Of a DNA stretch of 64,000 bases, positions 55,047-64,000 are shown in pieces. The notes beneath the pieces were generated by a model. The model was not told where the DNA came from. It worked only from the letters and a program-made list of their open reading frames with translations, and made no database searches. Made by a program: the position numbers and the translations under genes. Source of the DNA: Bacillus sp. MRMR6. GTDB taxonomy: Bacteria > Bacillota > Bacilli > Bacillales > Cytobacillaceae. Positions within the stretch are counted from its first letter, which is position 1, and each line of letters opens with the position of its first letter. The stretch is from NCBI RefSeq assembly GCF_001940785.1, contig NZ_MSLS01000008.1, forward strand, positions 18,430 through 82,429, written 5' to 3'.

Positions 55047-55161
55047 AAAAATTTTTATGTTTAATCGTCAAAATTTAGACACTTTTTAAACAGCCATTTT
55101 CTTTAAATTATAGATTAAACGATTAGCATTTTGTACAATAAACTGCATGGGGGGATTATAA

Positions 55162-55878
55162 ATGGAAAAAGACGTGAAGATTTTAGTGGTTGATGATGAA
55201 GAAAGGATTCGCCGCCTTTTAAAGATGTACCTTGAGCGTGAGGACTATCTAATTGATGAAGCTGAGGATGGAATTGAGGCACTCGCGAAGGCTACAGCAA
55301 ATGATTATGATGTAATCCTTTTAGATTTAATGATGCCAGGTAAAGATGGAATCGAGGTTTGCCGAGAACTGAGAGAAAAGAAAGCGACTCCGGTTATCAT
55401 GTTAACAGCAAAAGGTGAAGAAGTTAACCGTGTGCAAGGGTTTGAAGTCGGCACAGATGATTATATTGTGAAACCATTCAGCCCGAGAGAGGTAGTTCTT
55501 CGGGTCAAGGCACTATTAAGAAGGTCTTCTCAAACTTCTTACTTGCAAACTGATACAACATCTAAAGATATTATCGTATTTCCACATTTAACGATTGATA
55601 ATGATGCTCACCGGGTAACTGCCGATGGTAAAGAAGTAAGTTTAACACCAAAGGAATACGAATTGCTTTATTTCCTATCTAAATCACCAGATAAAGTATT
55701 CGACCGTGAACAATTACTAAAGGAAGTTTGGCACTATGAATTTTTCGGTGATTTACGTACAGTCGATACGCATGTGAAGCGTCTCCGCGAAAAGTTAAAC
55801 AAGGTTTCGGAACAGGCCGCTAGGATGATTGTAACGGTTTGGGGAGTGGGGTATAAGTTCGAGGTAGTAAATGAATGA
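55162..55878 (+). CDS. resD: Response regulator ResD
   Basis: ResD activates genes for oxygen-limited respiration and, in B. subtilis, resA and ctaA. The 238-aa OmpR-type regulator has the acidic pair DDEER near residue 11, phosphoacceptor Asp55 in LLDLMMPG, Lys in VKPFSPRE, and a winged-helix output domain (about 140-235). It overlaps resE by 4 nt. GGGGGGA precedes the ATG. Confidence 0.94.
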   Translation: MEKDVKILVVDDEERIRRLLKMYLEREDYLIDEAEDGIEALAKATANDYDVILLDLMMPGKDGIEVCRELREKKATPVIMLTAKGEEVNRVQGFEVGTDDYIVKPFSPREVVLRVKALLRRSSQTSYLQTDTTSKDIIVFPHLTIDNDAHRVTADGKEVSLTPKEYELLYFLSKSPDKVFDREQLLKEVWHYEFFGDLRTVDTHVKRLREKLNKVSEQAARMIVTVWGVGYKFEVVNE

Positions 55879-57653
55879 CCTTTCTAAGAAGTGTAGTAGG
55901 TAAACTTTGGTTTACTATTATTTTTTTAGTATCCTTTATTCTGTTTATATTAACAGTGATGCTAGTAGAATTCTTTGAGAATACCAACATTACTCAAACT
56001 AAAAATGATTTGACGCATACGGCAGAGAAAATTGCCAGGGTTTTAGAAGAACATCCAGAAGAACAATTTCCGCTGGGGCTTGAAATATCTTGGGAAATTA
56101 TAGATGAGGTTACAAAGGTGGTTATCATTAAAAATTCTGATGAAAGCTATTACTCACCCAATACGGAAAACGGAGTAAAGGTCCAATTATCAGAACTTAG
56201 AGATGATAACGAACTAGCAAAAGTATTTGAGGAACGTACTTCGGTTGAGAAAGTTTCTAACCTCTCCAGTGAACGTGAAGATATTGAAACAAAACACTTT
56301 ATTATCGGTGTCCCACTTCAGTTAGATCCTGAAGAGAATGGAGCCGTATTTATTTACCAGTCATTGGAGGATGTACAAGAAACAACACGTTCTACCACAA
56401 GTTTTATATTATTGGTAGCCGGTGTGGCGATCATTTTGACGACAATATTTGCCTTTTTCCTATCAACAAGAATTACAGCTCCTTTGAGGAAGATGAGGGA
56501 AGCCGCTTTTGAAGTTGCAAGGGGTAAGTTTGATACCAAAGTACCCATATTAACGCATGACGAAATTGGTGAGCTGGCAACAGCCTTTAATCAGATGGGG
56601 CGTCAATTAAAATTTAATATGAATGCCTTAAGTCAGGAAAAAGAGCAGTTAGCAAGCATCTTAAGCAGTATGGCAGATGGGGTAATTACCTTTAATCGTG
56701 ATGGGACCATCTTAATCACCAATCCACCCGCTGACCGCTTCCTCCAGTATTGGTATTACGAAAAAGGGGGAAACAGCAGTAACACGGAAGCTATTCCTTC
56801 AAAGGTTATGGAGCTGTTTCAGCTTGCAGTTGATACTGAGCAGGAGCAGGTTGGTGAAATCTCGCTTCAAGGCCGTCACTGGGTGATTCTTGTAAGTCCG
56901 CTATATAGCAATCGATTTATCCGTGGGGCAGTTGCCGTCTTGAGGGATATGACAGAGGAACGTCAGTTGGATAAGTTAAGAAAAGACTTTATAGCTAATG
57001 TATCTCATGAGTTAAGGACCCCGATTTCAATGTTGCAGGGTTATAGTGAAGCGATTGTTGATGATATTGCGGAATCTCAGGAAGAGAAAAAGGAAATGGC
57101 TAAAGTGATCTATGATGAATCGTTAAGAATGGGACGGCTTGTAAATGAGTTACTGGATTTAGCTAGGATGGAGGCTGGCCATATCCAGTTAACAGTTGAG
57201 GTAATGGATCTTGATTCTTTTATGAATCGAATTGTTCACAAGTTCCAAGGCCTAGCTCGGGAAAATGATATTTATCTAAGTGCAGAGCTAGATAAAGATA
57301 TTCCGGCCATTTCATTTGATCCAGATCGTATTGAGCAGGTATTGACAAACTTAATTGATAATGCAATTAGACATACTCCTGAAGGGGGTTCTGTCCGGTT
57401 ACACGTTACGCAGCACGAGAAAAGTATTAAAGTGGAAGTATCCGATTCTGGTTCAGGTATACCTCAAGAAGACTTGCCTTTTGTTTTTGAACGGTTTTAT
57501 AAAGCAGACAAGGCCCGAACAAGAGGAAGAGCTGGGACAGGCTTAGGGTTATCCATTGCTAAAAACATCATCCATGCTCACCGAGGACATATATCGGTTC
57601 AAAGTAAAATCGGACAAGGAACGACATTCACCTTCCTTTTACCTCGAATATAG
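55875..57653 (+). CDS. resE: Sensor histidine kinase ResE
   Basis: ResE senses redox and nitric-oxide status and phosphorylates ResD. The 592-aa protein has two helices (about 10-32 and 177-197) around an extracytoplasmic loop, then HAMP (about 198-250), PAS (about 265-370), HisKA with His378 in VSHELRTPISML, and HATPase_c with DNAIRHTPEGG, DSGSGI and GTGLGLSIAKNI. All catalytic boxes are present. Terminator at 57718. Confidence 0.94.
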   Translation: MTFLRSVVGKLWFTIIFLVSFILFILTVMLVEFFENTNITQTKNDLTHTAEKIARVLEEHPEEQFPLGLEISWEIIDEVTKVVIIKNSDESYYSPNTENGVKVQLSELRDDNELAKVFEERTSVEKVSNLSSEREDIETKHFIIGVPLQLDPEENGAVFIYQSLEDVQETTRSTTSFILLVAGVAIILTTIFAFFLSTRITAPLRKMREAAFEVARGKFDTKVPILTHDEIGELATAFNQMGRQLKFNMNALSQEKEQLASILSSMADGVITFNRDGTILITNPPADRFLQYWYYEKGGNSSNTEAIPSKVMELFQLAVDTEQEQVGEISLQGRHWVILVSPLYSNRFIRGAVAVLRDMTEERQLDKLRKDFIANVSHELRTPISMLQGYSEAIVDDIAESQEEKKEMAKVIYDESLRMGRLVNELLDLARMEAGHIQLTVEVMDLDSFMNRIVHKFQGLARENDIYLSAELDKDIPAISFDPDRIEQVLTNLIDNAIRHTPEGGSVRLHVTQHEKSIKVEVSDSGSGIPQEDLPFVFERFYKADKARTRGRAGTGLGLSIAKNIIHAHRGHISVQSKIGQGTTFTFLLPRI

Positions 57654-57717
57654 CAAAAAAATAGAAAATTATGCCGATTGTTCTTGATTCACGAGAAACA
57701 ATAAGGTTTCGTTTAAC

Positions 57718-57747
57718 AACTCATTCAATTTGAATGAGTTTTCTTTA
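57718..57747 (+). terminator. Terminator after resDE
   Basis: Stem AACTCATTCAA / TTGAATGAGTT (57718-57740), followed by TTCTTT. Confidence 0.78.
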
Positions 57748-57813
57748 AGTTTGAGGCTTTAACTTCTTTAAATTGCCTTTCTTTTTATTTACAGAAAGTC
57801 TATATTAAAAATG

Positions 57814-57840
57814 TGAAACTTTTTATACATAGGTATCGAC
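57814..57840 (+). promoter_or_regulatory. Sigma-X-type (ECF) promoter of sigX
   Basis: TGAAAC (57814-57819), 17 bp, CGAC (57837-57840) fits the ECF/sigma-X pattern (TGWAAC-N16/17-CGAC). It sits 30 bp before sigX, which indicates autoregulation as in B. subtilis. Confidence 0.72.
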
Positions 57841-57869
57841 TAATACTATGAACGGGGAGGGGAAATGAT

Positions 57870-58418
57870 TTGGACTCCGTTTTCGATGAGCTATATCAAA
57901 AGTATCATCATGACGTTTTTCAATTTCTATTTTATATGGTAAGAAATAAGGAACATGCTGAAGATCTTGTACAAGAGGTTTATATCAGGGTGTTTAAGTC
58001 TTATCACCGGTTTGAAGGTAAAAGCAGTGAGAAAACATGGCTATTTTCGATTGCAAGAAATGTGGCAATCGATTTCTTTCGCAAGCAAAAAGGCTGGAAA
58101 GATCGGTTACTTGATAAATTTGATTGGTCTACAAGTCAAGTCAAGGATGAATATCCCATACCTGAGGAGATTACCGTTCAAAATGAAGAGATTAAGTGGA
58201 TCTATAAATGTCTTGAATATTGTACGGTAGATCAAAGATCAGTAATAATCCTTCGGTATCTTAATGGTCTTTCTATTGCTGAAACGGCTCAAACACTTGG
58301 CTGGACAGATAGTAAGGTGAAGACAACACAGCATCGAGCTCTAAAAGTATTAAAAAAGCACATGGAAATGTTTTACGAAAAGGAGGGTTTAGAAAGTGAG
58401 AAAATCAGAGTGGAGTGA
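57870..58418 (+). CDS. sigX: ECF sigma factor SigX
   Basis: SigX controls cell-envelope modification genes (for example D-alanylation and phosphatidylethanolamine synthesis in B. subtilis). The 182-aa protein has region 2 (NKEHAEDLVQEVYIRVFKSYHRFEGKSSEKTWLFSIARNVAIDFFRKQ) and region 4 (YLNGLSIAETAQTLGWTDSKVKTTQHRALKVLKKH). TTG start after GGGGAGGGG. Overlaps rsiX by 23 nt. Confidence 0.93.
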   Translation: MDSVFDELYQKYHHDVFQFLFYMVRNKEHAEDLVQEVYIRVFKSYHRFEGKSSEKTWLFSIARNVAIDFFRKQKGWKDRLLDKFDWSTSQVKDEYPIPEEITVQNEEIKWIYKCLEYCTVDQRSVIILRYLNGLSIAETAQTLGWTDSKVKTTQHRALKVLKKHMEMFYEKEGLESEKIRVE

Positions 58419-59586
58419 TAAACAGCTTGAGGATTTATTGAGGCAAATGCCGAAGATACAGGATCAGCGCCATCCTCGCGAGATCTACCAAAATCTCTCT
58501 GTAAAAAAGCGGAAAAGGCCAATCTGGTTATTACCTGGAATTGCCACAGCCGCCGCCGCGCTTCTTTTTCTAATTCTTATTCCTAAACTCATGGTTGGAA
58601 CTGAGTATTCGTTAGACCGTGCCCAGGAAGAAAAGTCATCCTCAGCAGAAAACTCTAGGATGACAGAAGACAATGCTAACTCAATAATGATGGAAAAACA
58701 AGACGATGCGAGTCTCGAAGAAGAATTAACACATTCTCAGCTTGAACAGGCTGCTCTTGGAGGCGGCAAAACATTATTATTTGAGGAAGAAATAGGCAAT
58801 GGTAGGGTTATAACGTATTGGATTCCAGATTCACAGGTGCAAAATCTAGTTCCAATTTCGACCGTTGTTACTCATGAAGAGGGAGCAAATTGGTTAACAG
58901 TGTTTACGGAAACTATGGAAAAGTTAACAGAAGAAGAGTGGGGTTTAAGTGAATTTTACCCGCTTAATGCCACCTTAACTATAGACGCTAAAGATAATAG
59001 TTTAATGGTTGATGTACCCAAAGACCATAAATATGGGCAAGGATCAGCCATGGAAACAAACTTTATTAGTAGTTTGGTTAGAAATATAGCATCAAATAGT
59101 GATATAAGTAAAATTAAATTTTTTACAAATGGTCAACCAGGAATCGAATTGGGGAATTATGGTATTTTAAATGAATTACCCGTTAATCCAGATGAGAATC
59201 GTGCTTATTTTCGATTTACACCTGAAGGTGAGCAACTGCCAATGCTCGTTCCATCTTCAGATTCTTACAAGGACATTAACGCTGCTCTCAATGCTATGAT
59301 GAAGGGGCCATCACCAGAGACGGGGTTATCTTCTTCCTTGGTGCCTTCCATTCAAATTCAGAATGCAAGCATAGCTGGAACCCAATTAGTCATAACCTTA
59401 AGTGATGGTTCAAACTTGGAAAATAATATTGATACCATGTATTCAGTCGAAGCAATATTATTAACGGCCAAGGATTTTGGGCTAAAAACTGTACTATTTG
59501 TAAATGCCCCAATTGAATATTTAGGACCTTATCAATTAACTGCTGAAATAAAAGTTCCATTAGCAGCAAATTATCGTCCACTCTAA
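58396..59586 (+). CDS. rsiX: Anti-sigma-X factor RsiX
   Basis: RsiX is the membrane anti-sigma factor that holds SigX. The 396-aa protein has a short N-terminal cytoplasmic part (about 1-45), one membrane helix (about 48-66), an acidic linker and an extracytoplasmic part ending with a GerMN-type domain (about 295-390: SYKDINAALNAMMKGP). Start GTG, with AGGAGGG upstream. It lacks the plain ZAS zinc motif, as RsiX does. Confidence 0.9.
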   Translation: MRKSEWSDKQLEDLLRQMPKIQDQRHPREIYQNLSVKKRKRPIWLLPGIATAAAALLFLILIPKLMVGTEYSLDRAQEEKSSSAENSRMTEDNANSIMMEKQDDASLEEELTHSQLEQAALGGGKTLLFEEEIGNGRVITYWIPDSQVQNLVPISTVVTHEEGANWLTVFTETMEKLTEEEWGLSEFYPLNATLTIDAKDNSLMVDVPKDHKYGQGSAMETNFISSLVRNIASNSDISKIKFFTNGQPGIELGNYGILNELPVNPDENRAYFRFTPEGEQLPMLVPSSDSYKDINAALNAMMKGPSPETGLSSSLVPSIQIQNASIAGTQLVITLSDGSNLENNIDTMYSVEAILLTAKDFGLKTVLFVNAPIEYLGPYQLTAEIKVPLAANYRPL

Positions 59587-59593
59587 TACTAAG

Positions 59594-59626
59594 AAAATCG
59601 ATCTTAAAAGTGATCGATTTTTTTGT
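59594..59626 (+). terminator. Terminator after sigX-rsiX
   Basis: Stem AAAATCGATC / GATCGATTTT and T-run. Confidence 0.88.
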
Positions 59627-59761
59627 ATAAAAAGTCGAATGTCTCCAAATTATAACAAGTATGCTCAGGCAACCTCTCCAAAAATGGAACCAAATGTTCT
59701 ATTTGTTCATAAACTGACATATGGTTTTGAAGGAGAGGACAAGAACTAAGGAGGAAGAAAA

Positions 59762-60487
59762 TTGCGAGACTACATAAGGCGGCTATTAATCGCCGCAATT
59801 ATGGCGCTATGTGTTGGTTTATTATTTCTTGGAGGTACACAAACAGAAGCGAAAACCCCAGAGTCAAATGAGCTTCAAAAGGAATGGATATGGCCAACTG
59901 ATGGCATCATATCTGATACATATGGAACTAGGAATGGGGATCATAAAGGAGTGGATATTGCAGGGAACCTTAACTCCCCTATTATTGCTGTAGAAGACGG
60001 AATAATTGAAAAGTCCTATTATTCCAATACATATGGCCATGTTGTATTTATTAAACACCCAAGTAATTTTGTCACCGTATATGCGCATTTGAACAAAAGA
60101 TTAGTAAAACCTGGACAAAATGTAAAACAAGGAGACAAAATTGGCACAATGGGAAAAACGGGTGAATCCACAGGAGTTCACCTCCATTTTGAAACCCATC
60201 AAACGGAGTGGACATTCGATAAGAAAAATGCTTTTAATCCTGAAATACTGTTAGGTAAGGCGGAAGTAGGATTTACTGTCCTTGGAGGGAGAAAAAGTAA
60301 CGGTGAGGAAACTTTAGAGGCTAGCTCCTATCCAAAGGAAAGTAAAAATCATTATGTTGTACGAGCTGGGGATACACTAACCGCTATCGCAAGGGAAAAT
60401 AACCAAACAGTTGCCAAGTTAAAGGAATTTAATCAACTCCAGTCTGATTTAATCAAACCAAATCAAATACTCATCGTAGATCAATGA
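59762..60487 (+). CDS. M23 family peptidoglycan endopeptidase with LysM
   Basis: This is an exported zinc metallopeptidase acting on peptidoglycan peptides. The 241-aa protein has a signal peptide (about 1-30), an M23 domain (about 45-155) with metal ligands in HKGVDIA (His and Asp) and HLHFETH, then a LysM repeat at 195-240 (HYVVRAGDTLTAIARENNQTV). Start TTG with AAGGAGG. It lies between sigX-rsiX and the repeat at 60.7 kb. It resembles SpoIIQ-like or LytH-like hydrolases, but the catalytic residues are complete; specificity is unknown. Confidence 0.87.
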   Translation: MRDYIRRLLIAAIMALCVGLLFLGGTQTEAKTPESNELQKEWIWPTDGIISDTYGTRNGDHKGVDIAGNLNSPIIAVEDGIIEKSYYSNTYGHVVFIKHPSNFVTVYAHLNKRLVKPGQNVKQGDKIGTMGKTGESTGVHLHFETHQTEWTFDKKNAFNPEILLGKAEVGFTVLGGRKSNGEETLEASSYPKESKNHYVVRAGDTLTAIARENNQTVAKLKEFNQLQSDLIKPNQILIVDQ

Positions 60488-60489
60488 TC

Positions 60490-60522
60490 AAAACCCGCTG
60501 CAAAGTGCAGCGGGTTTTCTTA
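60490..60522 (+). terminator. Terminator after the M23 gene
   Basis: Perfect stem AAAACCCGCTGC / GCAGCGGGTTTT, loop AAAGT. The following 60523-60695 is AT-rich without a supported gene. Confidence 0.9.
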
Positions 60523-60695
60523 ATAGAAAAGTATTTTTGTGAATAAAAACGTAACAATTGATCAAATTTCTTATAAAGCCTTATGACAGGTAGTACAACT
60601 GGAATACTATTTATTCTGTCAGCAATTTTTATGCTATGTTTATTCGAATGCAAGCCTGGATCAACCGGTTAACTTAATAAAAAATACTTAAGGTC

Positions 60696-60730
60696 AAAAA
60701 GCAGCCAGAGAGCATCTGGCTGCTTTTTTG
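60696..60730. terminator. Isolated strong terminator before the repeat
   Basis: Stem AAAAAGCAGCCAG / CTGGCTGCTTTTT with T-run. No gene ends immediately before it on either strand; it could end an unseen small transcript from 60540-60695. Confidence 0.75.
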
Positions 60731-60733
60731 CAA

Positions 60734-60979
60734 AAGGCTGTGTTAAACTAGGCTGTTGATTTACGCTACAGTCGCTATGCTTTCCGCGGGCTCGCCCGTG
60801 AGCCTATTACAGCTTCGCACCTGTGGGGACTCACTCAGCTCGTACATTCCGCAGGACAAGGAAGGCTACGGTAGCGAAACATCGCACGAAGAAAATGTGA
60901 TTTTCATTTTCGAGGAGTCAAGCGCCTTTCACTCCAATCAACAGGTTATAAAATCAACAGTATCCATTAACACAGCCTT
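60734..60979. repeat. 246-bp MITE-like intergenic repeat with nested inverted repeats
   Basis: The ends are a perfect 13-bp inverted repeat, AAGGCTGTGTTAA (60734-60746) and TTAACACAGCCTT (60967-60979). Inside is a second perfect 10-bp pair, CTGTTGATTT (60753-60762) and AAATCAACAG (60951-60960). The core is GC-richer than its surroundings (CCGCGGGCTCGCCCGTGAG). There is no transposase. The only open frame through it is not gene-like. It resembles mobile intergenic repeats common in Bacillaceae. Confidence 0.7.
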
Positions 60980-60981
60980 GC

Positions 60982-61012
60982 AAAAAAATTCCCCCTTATT
61001 GAAAAGGGGGAG
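60982..61012 (-). terminator. Terminator of ferredoxin gene
   Basis: On the minus strand, stem CCCCCTT / AAGGGGG with loop TTCAAT is followed by AATTTTTTT, 26 nt beyond the fer stop. Confidence 0.85.
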
Positions 61013-61037
61013 CAGCTTAATTACAACCTTTTGACAA

Positions 61038-61316
<279 letters not shown>

Positions 61317-61366
61317 TTATTCTTACTTATGCTTCCACTGGTTATGGAAACGCATTACTCATTCCT

Positions 61367-61395
61367 ATTGTAAAACTGTATGACTAACTTTTCAA
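61367..61395 (-). promoter_or_regulatory. SigA promoter of fer
   Basis: Minus strand TTGAAA (61390-61395), 17 bp, TACAAT (61367-61372). The remaining 61396-61563 is leader and promoter region for ypbB; I see no other structure. Confidence 0.72.
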
Positions 61396-61563
61396 TAGAA
61401 AAGTGCTCAGTATTTAAATACTTAGATATAAGTTAGAGTTGAATCCTGCTTATTATTTACAATGTAACGAATCTCTTCTTGATATGATAATGCATGCATT
61501 CATGTTATGATAATATAGAAAAACATCAAAATTTGTCGATACTAAATATAAAGTGGTGGAGAT

Positions 61564-62601
61564 ATGCAATATATCGAGAACGTTATGCTATATTGTTTAA
61601 AGCAATTAAATGGAGAAAGAACTATTTATTCCATCTACCATCTTTTGAATGGAAAAAAGTCATCTCAAACGCTTCAGGATGCACATTTATTTCTACTTAA
61701 AAAGTATTTCCGTATACTCGAATCTTTAACCAGAGAAGAATTTGATCAGATCATGAAACAATTAATCGATAAACAATATATTGAGACTATCGGGGAACAA
61801 AAGTTTGTGCTGAGCAGTCTCGGGGAAAAAGCTCTGAATACTACTATGCCTAATGAGTATATAAATGGGTGGAAATATCATCATTTGACATCTTTAGTTT
61901 GGGAAAGATTGTCCTTGATGGTTCAGGTAACCTCTAATTTAACTTTCCAAGAATCCCAATATATTCCGGTTCAAAAAAGTTCCGACGTTCACAACTGGCT
62001 AAAAAAGGTGCTTAAGAAACAATTGGTTCAGAAAAATGAGATGGGGAGAATTCTTTTTTTGGAATTAGTAGATTGCCTTGAAGGAGCAAAGGACCTTAAT
62101 CCTTCTGTATTAGTCTTCCGATTAACCGGTTATCAACAAATTGGACTTACCTCAATACAAACAGCTCATATGCAGAAAATGAATCTAATGGATTATCACC
62201 TTGAATTTACTTCGATCATTCATTATATCCTCCAAAGGCTTGAAAAAGATTTTACCCGCTATAAATTGTTATCTTTGCTCTTATACGATATACAGGAGAA
62301 TGACATACTAACACTTTCAGCCAGAAAAACATGGAGCCTGTTATCCCAAGGGTTCTCCTTAAAAGAAATTGCCGAAATACGAAAATTAAAAATGAGCACA
62401 ATTGAAGACCATCTTATAGAGTTTGCCCTAAATGTAGAGAATTTCTCGATAGACACATATGTTGAGAGAGAGATCCAACAAAAAATACTCAAAATTTCCC
62501 AACGAGAATCCTCCAGACAACTTAAGGTCATTAGGAATTTCCTAGAAGAAGTCTCCTATTTTCAAATAAGACTGGTTATGGCAAAGTATGGTGATCGATA
62601 A
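61564..62601 (+). CDS. ypbB: YpbB family helix-turn-helix protein
   Basis: This 345-aa helical protein matches YpbB: LLYCLKQLNGERTIYSIYHLL at the start and a C-terminal helix-turn-helix-like segment (about 275-300: LLSQGFSLKEIAEIRKLKMSTIEDHLIEF), related to the helicase-and-RNase-D C-terminal wing often fused to RecQ. It overlaps recS by 1 nt (TAATG), which couples translation. Its role is likely with the helicase; that is inference. Confidence 0.83.
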   Translation: MQYIENVMLYCLKQLNGERTIYSIYHLLNGKKSSQTLQDAHLFLLKKYFRILESLTREEFDQIMKQLIDKQYIETIGEQKFVLSSLGEKALNTTMPNEYINGWKYHHLTSLVWERLSLMVQVTSNLTFQESQYIPVQKSSDVHNWLKKVLKKQLVQKNEMGRILFLELVDCLEGAKDLNPSVLVFRLTGYQQIGLTSIQTAHMQKMNLMDYHLEFTSIIHYILQRLEKDFTRYKLLSLLLYDIQENDILTLSARKTWSLLSQGFSLKEIAEIRKLKMSTIEDHLIEFALNVENFSIDTYVEREIQQKILKISQRESSRQLKVIRNFLEEVSYFQIRLVMAKYGDR

Positions 62602-64000
62602 TGGAACTAGAAAAATTATTAAAAAAGCATTTTGGTTTTGATCAGTTTAAGCGAGGTCAAAAAGAGGTAATAACGTCTATTCTTAGTGGCAATCATACGC
62701 TGGCAATGTTACCCACAGGTACAGGGAAATCGATCTGTTATCAACTTCCTGGTTATTGTACCAAAGGGCAGACATTAATTGTCTCGCCCCTTTTATCGCT
62801 CATGCAGGATCAAGTGGAACAACTGATGAAGTTCGGAGAAAAAAGGGTAGTTGCGTTGAATTCCTTTCTGACTAACGAAGAGAAGTCAGATGCCTTTCAG
62901 AATTTATCTAAATACAAATTTATCTATATTTCTCCAGAAATGTTAAGTATTCCATGGGTCATCAAAAGGCTTCAGCAATTGTCCATTTCTCTTTTTGTAG
63001 TAGATGAAGCTCATTGTATTTCACAATGGGGATACGACTTTCGGCCAGACTACTCGAAGCTCGGAGAAGTGCGATACAAACTAGGAAATCCACTTACCCT
63101 TGCATTAACTGCGACGGCTACGAAAAACGTAAGGGAAGATATCATACAATCCCTCCAATTAAAAGAATTAAATAGATACGTATCATCAGTAGACCGTGAC
63201 AATATTGCTTTTTATGTAGAAGAGGTCCCTGATTATCTTGGAAAAAAACAACGAGTATTTGACCTAGTTTCACAATTAGAAAAACCTGGGATTATATATT
63301 TCTCTAGCAAACGGATGGCTGAGGAAATGGCCTCTTTGTTAGCGAATCAAGGGAAAAACCGGGTTATGGCTTATCATGGGGGATTAGACCAAGAACAAAG
63401 GATACTTATTCAACAGCAATTTATTAATAACCAATTAGACGTAATTTGTGCAACAAGCGCATTCGGAATGGGTGTAAATAAAGAAAATATTCGTTTTATT
63501 ATCCACTATCATATGCCTATGCAAATAGAATCGTATTTACAGGAAATAGGCAGGGCCGGTAGAGATGGCCAAAAGAGTATTGCGATATTGTTATATTCTC
63601 CAGGAGATGAGCAGCTCCCCTTGCAGCTTGCTGAAGGAGAGTTACCTTCCGAACAGCAAATAGATTGGCTGTTCAGAAACTATCCACAGATCCTTCAAGA
63701 AGTCGATTCTTCCCTCCATTCATATCAACAGTTCGGAGAGCACGCTGGTTTGTCAGAAGTCCAGTGGAGGCTATTACAAGACTTAATAAATCAGAATCAA
63801 GGAATTTCAAGTCTGCAGATGTTGAGGAATAAGATTTTACAAGTAGTGAATGGGAGATTGACAGAAAAGAGAGAGAATATACAATACCTGAAAGAATGGA
63901 TACGTTCCAATTCCTGTAGAAGAGAAATAATCCTTAACTATTTTGAAGAAGAATTAATGCCTGAACAAAATGAGTATTGCTGTGATAATTGCGGCTTGGA
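62601..64000 (+). CDS. recS: RecQ-family ATP-dependent DNA helicase RecS (partial, runs off the window)
   Basis: This 3'-5' DNA helicase gene is open to the end of the window (466 codons seen; B. subtilis RecS is 496 aa, so only about 30 are missing). Visible are Walker A PTGTGKS (38-44), DEAH (134-137), the FSSKRMAEEMA and AYHGGLDQEQR motifs IV-V, ATSAFGMGVNKENIRFIIHY, QEIGRAGRDG (motif VI) and the start of the zinc site (SCRREIILNYFEEE...CCDNCG). Position after ypbB favours RecS over RecQ. No stop codons interrupt it. Confidence 0.93.
   Translation, partial: MELEKLLKKHFGFDQFKRGQKEVITSILSGNHTLAMLPTGTGKSICYQLPGYCTKGQTLIVSPLLSLMQDQVEQLMKFGEKRVVALNSFLTNEEKSDAFQNLSKYKFIYISPEMLSIPWVIKRLQQLSISLFVVDEAHCISQWGYDFRPDYSKLGEVRYKLGNPLTLALTATATKNVREDIIQSLQLKELNRYVSSVDRDNIAFYVEEVPDYLGKKQRVFDLVSQLEKPGIIYFSSKRMAEEMASLLANQGKNRVMAYHGGLDQEQRILIQQQFINNQLDVICATSAFGMGVNKENIRFIIHYHMPMQIESYLQEIGRAGRDGQKSIAILLYSPGDEQLPLQLAEGELPSEQQIDWLFRNYPQILQEVDSSLHSYQQFGEHAGLSEVQWRLLQDLINQNQGISSLQMLRNKILQVVNGRLTEKRENIQYLKEWIRSNSCRREIILNYFEEELMPEQNEYCCDNCGL

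Noticed and set aside
60583..60672. 29-codon frame with a hydrophobic segment (MTGSTTGILFILSAIFML...)
   Set aside because: No ribosome site in front; kept only as part of a possible small-RNA interval.
60756..61034. 92-codon frame across the MITE-like repeat
   Set aside because: It lies almost wholly in the repeat, has no ribosome site and has a composition unlike the neighbouring genes.

Overview
The window is ordinary chromosome from a low-GC, spore-forming member of the Bacillaceae, most like Bacillus or Neobacillus. The gene order follows the Bacillus subtilis yqjA-to-recS arc almost step by step. Sporulation genes (spoIIM, dacF-spoIIA, spoVA, dacB-spmAB, mciZ), low-GC codon use and AGGAGG ribosome sites agree with this. 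The genus is an inference. I saw no rRNA, tRNA, prophage, intact IS element, CRISPR array or biosynthetic cluster. The window ends inside recS.

Layout. 0-4 kb: an amino-acid ABC importer (artPQR), a YqjA-type exporter, an L,D-transpeptidase and tiny prli42. 4.3-12.6 kb: methylmalonyl-CoA epimerase and a carboxyltransferase, a PepT-like peptidase, DNA polymerase IV, zwf (without its usual gnd neighbour), RNase Z and the old yellow enzyme NamA. 12.7-21 kb: a glycosyltransferase, proI behind an apparently shortened T-box leader, an SDR, then a minus-strand proline module (proC-proB-proA, a 39-aa microprotein, putP). 21.1-29.1 kb: a LexA-controlled polY2-yolD pair, small Fe-S and hydrolase genes, HMG-CoA lyase, an aldo/keto reductase, mciZ, nudF and an endonuclease Q homologue. 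29.3-43 kb: spoIIM, fur, yqzK, xerD, the nucleoside-salvage operon deoB-punA-pdp, dacF-spoIIAA-AB-sigF, a spoVA operon that has AA, AB, AEA and AF but not AC, AD or AEB, and lysA. 43-50 kb: an orphan ribT, ypuF, a YjcZ peptide, scpAB, an unrecognised gene, ypuI, a long-form superoxide dismutase, and dacB-spmA-spmB. 50.8-64 kb: rluB, resABC, resDE, sigX-rsiX, an M23/LysM hydrolase, a mobile-looking repeat, ferredoxin, ypbB and partial recS.

How the genes work together. Sporulation control runs from a sigma-H-type promoter driving spoIIA, through sigma-E-like promoters on spoIIM and dacB and a sigma-G-like promoter on spoVA, to cortex and DPA functions. Proline is served by two P5C reductases under different control plus an uptake system, which suggests separate anabolic and osmoprotective supplies. 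ResABC with ResDE is the cytochrome c maturation and oxygen-response block. The clearest departures from the expected locus are the gutted spoVA operon, the shortened T-box, the missing rib genes and the two kinds of intergenic hairpin repeat.
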